Origin: Botryococcus braunii
Lineage: Eukaryota > Chlorophyta > Trebouxiophyceae
DNA: 12,500 nt
Direction of reading: 5' to 3'
Assembly (NCBI GenBank): GCA_002005505.1
Contig: MVGU01001262.1
Location: forward strand, 1-12,500
The translations under genes were made by a program, and so were the position numbers. Below, piece by piece: positions 1 through 12,500 of the stretch. How positions within the stretch are numbered: the first letter of the stretch is position 1; the number at the start of each line of letters is the position of its first letter. Under the pieces are notes generated by a model. That model worked only from the letters and a program-made list of their open reading frames with translations. It was not told the DNA's origin and ran no database searches.

Positions 1-651
1 AACTCTGGCAAATAAATCTGAGCTTGTGCCGCAAACCTTCCCGATTTGTTACCATCAACCCATTCCGGATTCCCTGAAAAGACATCAACCCAAGTGAGAG
101 CACGCAATACCACCAGAAGAAGAAGAATTCTCTTCAGAGCATCTGATAATACCACAAAATGGCAACTCATATTCACATGACATGAGCTTAAGCCTGCACA
201 AAACTCGCAGTTTCAGCGCAGTGCTGCACCGCGCATGTCATACATTTCACCAGTTGCTTATAAAAAGGGTCATCATTCTCACCATAAAACACTGCCGGCA
301 TGGACCAACGCCCTGCCGAATCCCCGACCCCACGGCGGCGGACAATCCCGTGTGAGGAAGGGGCTGGCCCATCATCACTTGAGTCCCGGCCAGCCCCAAC
401 GGAACAAAATGGCTTTCTGGAACGAAATTGATGTTGAGCATTCGTAAACGCAGTTGCTGCCAAGGAACTTTCCAATTCAAGCGTCTCTACCAAGTGCCCT
501 GTGTCAATCCGAACACGTGACGACCGGAAACGAATCGTATCACACCGTGCCAGTGGCACATTCGGGATACGGACCACGCTGCAGAAGCCCGTTTCGTAGT
601 CACGTCACGACCCGCGAATACGGACAACGCAGCGCGGCATAAAGCACGCAT
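1..651 (-). CDS. Partial 5' end of a probably organelle-targeted protein, function unknown (candidate)
   Basis: I do not recognise this protein. It is a candidate gene on the minus strand, cut by the left window edge. Proposed exons are 651-546, 456-283 and 73-1. The leader from the ATG at 651 starts MRALCRAALSVFAGRD and has many Arg, Ala and Ser but few acidic residues, as in mitochondrial or plastid targeting peptides. The second exon is also rich in Ser, Arg and Gly and ends MPAVFYG at a strong donor (ATG/GTGAGA) at 282. The third exon follows a TTTTCAG acceptor at 74 and reads NPEWVDGNKSGRFAAQAQIY and on to the edge without a stop. The second intron (74-282) is phase 1 on both sides, which supports that junction. 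The first intron (457-545, 89 nt) is less certain because other donors and acceptors would also keep a frame. Confidence 0.42.
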
Positions 652-1019
652 AACCAGAAAGTCTGATTGTTTGAGAAATTGTTGATAACACCAGTCCGAA
701 TATACGATCACAGGAAGAAATTTGTTCAATGATACATGACAAAAGAGTATCCATATCCAGACGGTTGGCACACAGTATATGTCAGGGCTCTAGGCGTAAC
801 TAACTTACGTAAAGTTAGTATGTTACGTCTATCGGACTAGTCCACAGGCGGCGCTCCCAGTTATCCAGGTCAGGCTGTCGCTGGGCTGCCAGAGCATAAC
901 AGGGCTTGGGGAACTTTCAACCAGTCTGGGTCAGAGCCTCAACATAGTACTGGGCAGCCCGTCATGTTATCTGTCGAGAGTTTGAAATAGTTTAGGCGTT
1001 GTAAGTGACAACCACAGAT
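652..1019. promoter_or_regulatory. Shared spacer between divergent genes (likely bidirectional promoter)
   Basis: These 368 bases separate the start of the left-edge minus-strand candidate from the bS6 start codon. No open frame here looks coding. Near the middle, at 795-827, is an interrupted palindrome: CGTAAC and TAACTT pair with AAGTTA and GTTACG around an ACGTA centre, with GTAT unpaired on the right arm. A second weaker pair, GGGCTGCC near 893 and GGCAGCCC near 953, lies closer to bS6. The promoter role is inferred from the head-to-head layout only; no TATA box is obvious. Confidence 0.35.
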
Positions 1020-1459
1020 ATGGTTTTGTATGAGTTGTTCTGTTTGGCTCGACCGCAGTTGGGGCGTGCCCAGTATTTTGATATTATCAGATCCTCAGCA
1101 ACAACCATTCTCAGTGGTGGAGGAGTTCTGACCGACGTCAAATCTTTTGATGAACGAGAGCTGGCGTATCCGATATTTAGATCAGGGACAAGAATCGAAG
1201 AGGTCTGCAACGTCAGAAATGCAGATTGTTTTATACATGAAGTTCATGCAACTTACAACAGTTGTGCTATCAGGCTTTTATGTGGCAGCTGGGCTTTATG
1301 TTGTCACCAACTGCTTTGCCACAGCTGGAGCACGGCTTGAAGGTGGATGAACGCATTTTGCGGTACATCATAATGAAAAAAAGACCTTTCAGGTCCTTTC
1401 CAAACACTTACCGCGTTTCACAGTTTGCGAGACGACTGCTGCAGCAGAAGCCTGGATAA
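1020..1459 (+). CDS. Small ribosomal subunit protein bS6, mitochondrial type
   Basis: bS6 binds 16S-type rRNA, with bS18 as partner, in the platform of the small subunit. This form resembles the nuclear-encoded mitochondrial protein. Two exons, 1020-1202 and 1274-1459, join in phase 0 over a 71-nt intron (donor GAG/GTCTGC, acceptor TATCAG) and give 122 aa. The family pattern runs throughout: MVLYELFCLARPQL is the first strand, GGVLTDVKSFDERELAYPI the central strands, and MWQLGFMLSP with LKVDERILRYIIMKK the last strand and helix. The join gives RIEE-AFMWQ, which fits the family. The basic C-terminus ends LLQQKPG. I chose the ATG at 1020 because bS6 proteins begin directly at this first strand; the frame is open further upstream but has no earlier ATG. 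No separate presequence is visible. TGTAA lies 156 nt after the stop. The weakest point is the GTCTGC donor. Confidence 0.88.
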
Positions 1460-1614
1460 ATTTAGGGCGGTTTCTGCACAACATACAATGGTCAGATCTA
1501 CATGCCGTGCTAATGAATGGGTATGCACAACATTCACTGTTTCAACATTTCAGTTCCACTGTTGAATGCACAGTAAATCGAAGGTTTGAAGCTTAGTAAT
1601 GTTGCAAGCCATAA

Positions 1615-1619
1615 TGTAA
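1615..1619 (+). terminator. TGTAA polyadenylation signal, candidate (bS6)
   Basis: TGTAA is the usual polyadenylation signal of chlorophyte algae. This copy follows the bS6 stop by 156 nt. A five-base match is common by chance, so position is the main support. Another TGTAA lies at 1708-1712. Confidence 0.4.
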
Positions 1620-1694
1620 GGTTAAGGAACTCGACAGATTTGTCTTAGAAGTCCTGATTGGGAGTTTACACTTCTAAGATGAAGCTCTTGCATG

Positions 1695-1745
1695 ATCATG
1701 ATCATGTTGTAATCATGACCATGTTGTTATCATGACCATGTTGTG
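1695..1745. repeat. Tandem repeat, three 17-bp units
   Basis: Units begin at 1695, 1712 and 1729 and follow the pattern ATCATGACCATGTTGTD. The first unit carries GATC where the others have GACC. The array lies just past the likely bS6 3' end. The unit is rich in CATG and partly self-complementary. Confidence 0.85.
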
Positions 1746-1880
1746 CAAAAAGAAGAGCAGAAAAGCACTGGTAGTATGCATGATCGTATGGGCGTAGTGA
1801 GCTTGAATGTGTAGGCAGGCTCGGTTGCATGCATTTGTGTGTCCCTTCCCCTCCCCCTGCCTCCCCTTCCCTCCTTCTCG

Positions 1881-2410
<530 letters not shown>

Positions 2411-2806
2411 CTGTGCGGGGGTTCTTTTGTTTTTCTTTTTCTTTTTTCTTTGTAGTTTTTTATTCTTTTTTGAACTTCTCCTTCGGAGAAGAGGAAGCAG
2501 GGATGGTGTTCAAAACTTTTTTAGAGTGGGTGGGCATACAGCCTGTGCAGGCTACCTGTCAAATGTGTGCGGGCATATCATTGCCAACCATACAACTGCT
2601 TGTGTAAAACATTTTCTCAGCAGAGTCCCGAAGGCATTGAGCATTCTCAACACTTCTCTAACTGCTGATGCACGACATTTGTTTTGCATTCAACTCTCGG
2701 TCTTGATGAAATTTGTTTACTCATGTGCCTCCTTTTGTGTTGCCTCCTGCTCATAAGGGGGATGCCCACACGAAGGTGGGGGCTAGTGATGTAACTGTGG
2801 TATGAC
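2411..2806. other. Spacer with T-rich tract, no supported gene
   Basis: At 2421-2475 the plus strand is nearly all T with scattered C and G. It is followed at 2477-2493 by a 7-bp hairpin (CTTCTCC, loop TTC, GGAGAAG). Open frames here are short or only continue out of the microsatellite. I see no family match or convincing exon. Confidence 0.5.
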
Positions 2807-3244
2807 ATGGAAACGACTCCAGCAGCGAATGACGAGCAATTGTTATCCCTGTCTGAGCGTGTCAAGGCCGGCATGCAGTGCAGACTAATTAGCTCTATCT
2901 GACGCAATGCTGTGAGTCAATGAATGTTGGCATTTACTCATCTAGGCATTTTTTCCCAAGTTCAGGAGCCATAGTTGGCCTCAATAACGACATTGATGGA
3001 GTCTTGTTACGGGGCCCTTTTGCGCTTATCTTGTGCTCTGGGTTGCAGGACGTGGGCATTTTTGCGGTGGCAGATGTGAATTCTTTTCTTCTCATTTGTG
3101 GCATCTTTTGAAAAGGAGCGGGAGTTTAAGATGGTCGAGGTGTTACCAAGTGTGAATGATGACTTCAGAGCAGCAAATCGGATTCCCTCTGAGCTTATGA
3201 TGTGTCTGCAAAGTCTGACACACTTGGTTATGGTTATCCTATAG
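2807..3244 (+). CDS. Candidate small gene, two coding-like pieces, unknown function
   Basis: I do not recognise a family, and the model is weak. A first piece opens with an ATG at 2807 in good context (G at -3 and +4) and reads METTPAANDEQLLSLSERVK for 31 codons to a stop at 2900-2902; a possible donor lies within it near 2876. A second piece follows an AAAAG acceptor-like site at 3115 and reads EREFKMVEVLPSVNDDF, then RAANRIPSELMMCLQSL, to a stop at 3242-3244. Both look helical and polar rather than random, but no clear exon links them; a hydrophobic open stretch at 2957-3047 could be a middle exon. TGTAA at 3455-3459 could end such a transcript. Two unrelated short frames remain possible. 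Confidence 0.22.
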
Positions 3245-3597
3245 CAAGCCCTTGTGATTGGTTTTCCATTGACATACTATGGGGCTTCATGCTTATCAAC
3301 TTTCCCAGTGTCATTGAGCACTAAACCCGAAACCGGACACATAGTTTGTCTGGACACGGGCCTATTGTATCATCATGATACATTGAAAGTGTGTGGCCTT
3401 TATCAGTGATGATGCCATGCCATTCCTGATATATTAAGACCAAGGCAATCTCTACTGTAACCAAGCCAAAGGCATGATTTTGCTTCTCTCCGGTCTGTTT
3501 CATCATGTGCTGAAAAGAAAAGTCCAAACTCTGTAAATTATTCGTAATGGCTTTTTGTGAAAGGTCTCCATGTTTTCCTTAAGACAGGTTCCCTCCG
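3245..3597. other. Spacer between convergent genes, nothing clear
   Basis: This stretch should hold the 3' untranslated region of the minus-strand E2 gene. I found no TGTAA on the minus strand between 3597 and 2900, so the E2 polyadenylation signal is not identified. Plus-strand TGTAA occurs at 3455 and 3532. An open minus-strand frame at 3321-3527 has no family support. Confidence 0.4.
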
Positions 3598-5470
<1,873 letters not shown>

Positions 5471-5815
5471 TTAATCTACGCGAGAAAAAGAATTGGAAAG
5501 CCCTGACCCGACTTCACAATGGGGATGTGAGCTTGCAAGTCCCAACCTTCCCTTAGAACAGAACCCTGAAACTCCCGAGCTTCCTTCACCTCGAGTATCG
5601 TAACCCTTTTAGCAGCCACCTTGACTGGTAGAGAGCTGCTAAATGTATTAGAACAGAACTGCAACGGCGACAACGTACTTGCAAAGGGACCCCCCGACAG
5701 TATTAAGAACCCACTGAGTTCAACAAATCCGGTATGAACAGATCCTTCATGACGCCGCCAGATTCATTGATCTTGTACATAGTCTGACTTTTGGTCCTTC
5801 TCAGGTTTCGTTGCA
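5471..5815. promoter_or_regulatory. Spacer between divergent E2 and MsrA genes (likely shared promoter)
   Basis: 345 bases separate the E2 start codon from the candidate MsrA start. The plus strand has a strong acceptor-like tract, TTGGTCCTTCTCAG, at 5791-5804 just before that start. An upstream MsrA exon or a 5' UTR intron may therefore lie here. I could not identify such an exon: the frames at 5476-5673 have no family support. The regulatory role is inferred from layout. Confidence 0.35.
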
Positions 5816-9550
<3,735 letters not shown>

Positions 9551-10022
9551 TTTCAGGATGCAGCAGCACGTTTCGTGGCTATCTCAGTTCTTTCGCTGAC
9601 TATTGGACGCGTTCTACTGGCAGTATACTAGTATGTGCTTTGCCGGCAGGAGTGTAGCTATGGCTTTGCGGCAATGCCACCTTGGCACTTGGGACGTAGG
9701 GTGTGGCATATCCGTCCTGACATGGAATGTTTCCTCTTTGCCATCTTCCCTTTGCCACGTTGCAGAAAAGGAGTTGCATGCTTGAAAGTCTCAGATTGAA
9801 AGTCTCAGTGAGAAAGATGGGCAGGGCAGTTTAGAGCCAATGCACAACTTCCACTGTGGTTGGCGTTGTGCTATGAACACGTGCAGATAAGCTGCCATGT
9901 GCAATCAAGGTGGTCGTTCTGGGGGTAGTTTCCCCTTTTTTCGGGCTGGGTGGGGGGCCCGTTTCTAGTAATGAGGCAGGACTGCTGGCAAGGAGCCAGT
10001 ACTTTTGAGTAAGAAAAGTTAT
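9551..10022 (+). other. Probable MsrA 3' untranslated region
   Basis: No coding exon is visible between the MsrA stop and the first TGTAA on the plus strand. A 14-bp tandem pair (TTGAAAGTCTCAG core) sits at 9782-9808. Short frames here have no family support. Confidence 0.4.
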
Positions 10023-10027
10023 TGTAA
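10023..10027 (+). terminator. TGTAA polyadenylation signal, candidate (MsrA)
   Basis: This is the first plus-strand TGTAA after the MsrA stop, 472 nt downstream. Long 3' UTRs ending at TGTAA are normal in green algae. Chance occurrence is possible at this distance. Confidence 0.35.
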
Positions 10028-10699
10028 AAACGTATGAAGTGCTGACTTAGGTGTTACCGATTGTTACAGTGATTATTACAGTGTGCAAGTTATAAGTATC
10101 CTGCCCCAAACAACATCGAAGTTTTCGGCTTTTCATGGCATTTGTTGAACGATCTTGGACATTGGAGGCAGTTCTGTTTCAAAGAGAGTCGTTGTGCAGT
10201 AGTCCTTTCAGGAAAGCAGTCCGGCTGCAGTAGTCCTCTAGAGAAGGCAATCCTTTTCCAGCAGTGATTGGAGTGCAATCCGAACAGCCGAAACACTGTT
10301 TAGACTGTTTAGTAAACAGGCTTTCTGAACTGGCATTTAGAATCTCCTTGCCGAATCTGTGTCATTCGCCTCGCTTTCATTCGCCCTCACGACCGCTTTC
10401 AGTTGATGGTGAACAGTGGCAGACATATTGCCAAAAGCGCTGGACATCTCAATTGACTGTGCAGTGATTTACTTTCCGACACCTTTCAAGCTGTCAGTCT
10501 GTGTAAGCCAGGCGAAGGTGCACATCTGTTAGCCCCAACTTGTTTTCGATTGGTTGATCCTGAAAAGTGCATGTCCAACAAGTTTCCATTTGTGAAGTTT
10601 GAGGAGGTACGGACTCAATATTGTAGGTCCCAGACCAAGGAAGAGAAGTTTTGACTTTGAAATAAGAATGTCAGAGTTCATCAAACTTACAGACAACAA
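10028..10699. other. Gene-free stretch
   Basis: I see no supported gene. A 12-bp direct repeat, TGCAGTAGTCCT, occurs at 10195-10206 and 10226-10237. Frames at 10090-10296 (minus) and 10264-10467 (plus) overlap each other and match nothing I recognise. Confidence 0.4.
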
Positions 10700-10758
10700 T
10701 ACTTCTGAACTATTTACAACTCATCACATCTGGGTTGTGGTAAATCAGTTCAGAAGTA
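10700..10758. repeat. Imperfect hairpin, about 59 nt
   Basis: TACTTCTGAACT at 10700-10711 is the exact reverse complement of 10747-10758. ATTTAC at 10712-10717 pairs with 10740-10745 after a one-base bulge, and AAC at 10718-10720 with 10734-10736. The loop is about 13 nt. Confidence 0.75.
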
Positions 10759-10914
10759 CTAAAATTTCTAAAATGTAGTGGGCGTACTTGTACATCACCA
10801 GATTTCCATCGGCCGTGTGCAAAAGAATATGCTTCGCAGCAATCTAGACCAAAAAGATCATGCACAATCAGCCGCTGGTCTTTACACACGATCCATTCAC
10901 AGCCATGTCTTAAC

Positions 10915-11007
10915 TTGAGCCGACCATGTATGTTGGGAACCGTCAACATGGACGTGGAAGGACAGCACGTCCATGTTGACGGTTCCCAACATACATGGTC
11001 GGCTCAA
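10915..11007. repeat. Perfect inverted repeat, 42-bp arms, 9-bp spacer
   Basis: The left arm 10915-10956 begins TTGAGCCGACCATGTATGTT and ends GGACGTG. The right arm 10966-11007 is its exact reverse complement. The spacer is GAAGGACAG. Pairing stops sharply at both outer ends (C at 10914, T at 11008). Within each arm CCATGT and ACATGG form a smaller nested pair. No flanking target duplication is evident and neither arm is part of a recognisable gene. The same 11-residue reading, MLTVPNIHGRL, appears on both strands only because of the symmetry. Confidence 0.97.
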
Positions 11008-11020
11008 TCACGACAAACCC

Positions 11021-11043
11021 ATCATCATAATCATCATCATCAT
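11021..11043. repeat. (ATC)n microsatellite, short
   Basis: Seven ATC-type units with one AATC irregularity, 14 bp beyond the right arm of the inverted repeat. Confidence 0.8.
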
Positions 11044-11182
11044 TAGAATGGCAAAGCTGCTTACAGGCAGGGTTACAATGTCACCATTTGCTCGTCCCAA
11101 ACATGTCAAGCTACCTCTGGGACGGTGTCTCAACAAGTCACAAGAGCAAGAAAAAAAAAATATCTACAGGAACACATTCCAA

Positions 11183-11187
11183 TTACA
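11183..11187 (-). terminator. TGTAA on minus strand, candidate polyadenylation signal
   Basis: This minus-strand TGTAA lies about 120 nt past the proposed stop (11308) of the right-hand minus-strand candidate gene. Further copies lie near 11072 and 11060. Confidence 0.25.
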
Positions 11188-11307
11188 ATTTGTACTACTA
11201 AAACTCTCTTACGACACATTAATCCTCGGCTCCTTGATAGAGTCCTACACCCAATCCCTTTTCCTGCTCCTTGACGAAATGGCACGTGCTCAGGCCCATA
11301 CGTTACT

Positions 11308-12500
11308 TCACTCCCACTCAATTCCGATTTTCCTGTACAACCATCCTAAATGCTTCAAAACTCTGCCGGTGGAGCCCACTGCCCCCACCAACTGGCCCGG
11401 GCATGAAGGGCCGACAGCCAAAAACGCCACACCGCGATGACTGAACAGGTTCTAAATTTAGAACCCTTTTGAAGTTACAGATGTACAAAGCCTCTTCACT
11501 GCTCCGGGCCTTAACAAAAATCCACAGGCATAAGCTCTTTGCGGTACAGGGCTACTGCAGCGGGCTGTACAGCGTTTCAGCTACTACATAAAGAACAAGT
11601 ACGGTTCTTCGTCCCTTTCTTTCAGCCCAAACTTCTGCCAAGACTGTCAGCTGAACCGTTGTGGCAGTCGCCCGGAAACCAAAGCTGTGCCTGTCTCGTT
11701 GTCCAAACCTTCTGGGGATGTCTACAATTGTCCAAAAGCCTCCTCTGGGAAATGGGAAGGCACCTACTAAACAGTACAATCGGACGACTCATATATTTCA
11801 CTTTTACCTTAAGATGGGAAGGCACCTACTTACCAATACAAGAACACAGGGTGCAGAGAGCAAGCAATATCCCTCGGATTCATGGCCTTCAAAGATGAAC
11901 TCACTCAATGCGGGAGTTCCCCGTAACTAATTTTTTGGAATGTCTGTCTGGCATGACTGAGATGCCAGCTCTTTCAAACTCAGCTACCTTGTTACGATAG
12001 CACCAGGCTTTCCAGGCTGCTCAGAGGCAGTCAAATTTTCAGTTGGAACTTTGCAACCTTGTTGAGTCCTCAACAGGCCTTTGCATGTACATTCAAATGG
12101 AAAATGTCGGTCCAGTAAGGAGCTGGAACTACTGGAATGGCCTCGCAATCAGAAATCCAGAAATTCGCATATGCTTGAACACAAAGTGATTCGCAATTCC
12201 CAACACCTTCCATGCCTTGGCATGCTCACAAGATATCCAGTGTACCAGACAAATGGACAAACTCATCTTGCATACCAGACATCAAAATTTTATATCTTTC
12301 TACAGCTTCTCATAGGTAGTTGAGGCCGGAAATGAACAGTGGAGATGTTGCAGCAACAGCGCCATCTCGGAAGCCCAGCCCTCCACTCACCCAAGGCTCT
12401 CCCCCTCCTCAAAAATGAAATTTAAAACGTGTACCTTTGGTACCACATTGCACAGCACAGAATAATGTGAGACGCAGCAGTGCTGGAAGTGCTCTGCAGC
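11308..12500 (-). CDS. Candidate multi-exon gene, partial at right edge, function unknown
   Basis: I do not recognise the product. Stop-free minus-strand segments have plausible splice sites: 12500-12391 (ends FIFEEGESL at a strong GG/GTGAGT donor), 12131-11988 (DRHFPFECTCKGLL, TASEQPGKPGAIVT), 11926-11808 (SEFIFEGHESEGYCLL), 11744-11556 (FWTIVDIPRRFGQRDR, TVQLTVLAEVWAERKGRR, VLVLYVVAETLYSP) and 11440-11308 (GVAFLAVG, GRVLKHLGWLYRKIGIEWE, stop). Phases agree for the first to second join and for the last two joins. The second to third join does not fit as drawn, so at least one boundary is wrong or an exon is missing. The two final segments look most protein-like. Chance open frames of this size are possible, hence the low confidence. 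Confidence 0.3.
11448..11465. repeat. Perfect 18-bp palindrome
   Basis: GGTTCTAAATTTAGAACC reads the same on both strands. It lies just outside the last proposed exon of the right-hand minus-strand candidate, close to its acceptor. Confidence 0.9.
11752..11830. repeat. Direct repeat, 17-bp copies, period 62
   Basis: ATGGGAAGGCACCTACT occurs at 11752-11768 and 11814-11830. In the minus-strand gene model one copy is in the exon just before the donor at 11808/11807 and the other is near the acceptor at 11745, so they bracket a 63-nt proposed intron. Confidence 0.85.

Noticed and set aside
3321..3527. Minus-strand frame containing YHDDT, first considered as the E2 C-terminus
   Set aside because: The real last E2 exon is at 3690-3598, with an in-phase acceptor, RRPP, SPKETRW and a stop.
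10915..11007. Inverted repeat as a bacterial-type terminator or CRISPR unit
   Set aside because: No T run, no repeat-spacer array, and the surrounding genes are intron-bearing and eukaryotic.
10710..11440. Two frames starting MLTVPNIHGRL on opposite strands as a pair of related genes
   Set aside because: The shared start is only the two arms of the inverted repeat; the remainders are unrelated and match no family I know.

Overview
The window is nuclear DNA of a plant-lineage eukaryote, most likely a green alga. Genes are split by spliceosomal introns. One protein carries a twin-arginine thylakoid-lumen type signal. TGTAA, the polyadenylation signal typical of chlorophyte algae, follows two of the three solid genes. 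Introns and spacers are loaded with very long dinucleotide repeats. I cannot name the species. Most long open frames here are translations of (GA)n, (CT)n, (CA)n and (GT)n runs and are not genes.

Three genes can be rebuilt exon by exon with matching intron phases. (1) A two-exon gene on + (1020-1459) encodes mitochondrial-type ribosomal protein bS6, 122 aa. (2) A five-exon gene on - (5470 down to 3598) encodes a complete UBE2W-type ubiquitin-conjugating enzyme of 171 aa with the HPH variant of the E2 signature. (3) A seven-exon gene on + (candidate start 5816, stop 9550) encodes a plant-type peptide methionine sulfoxide reductase A with a predicted thylakoid-lumen signal. One of its introns appears to be GC-AG.

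Three weaker gene candidates remain. A 5' fragment on - (651 to the left edge) starts with an organelle-targeting-like leader. A small two-piece open region lies on + (2807-3244). A chain of stop-free segments on - (12500 to 11308) is of unknown function.

Layout: the left-edge gene and bS6 are head to head over 368 bp; E2 and MsrA are head to head over 345 bp. A 530-bp compound microsatellite and a spacer lie between bS6 and E2. Both large MsrA introns and the last E2 intron hold long microsatellites. From 9551 to about 11180 I see only the MsrA 3' flank and gene-free DNA, which contains a perfect 42-bp inverted repeat.

The genes do not form a pathway: they serve mitochondrial translation, ubiquitin transfer and repair of oxidised methionine. 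I found no sign of a novel multi-gene system. The points most worth attention are the lumen-targeted MsrA, the insertions in the E2, the perfect inverted repeat and the mirrored microsatellites.
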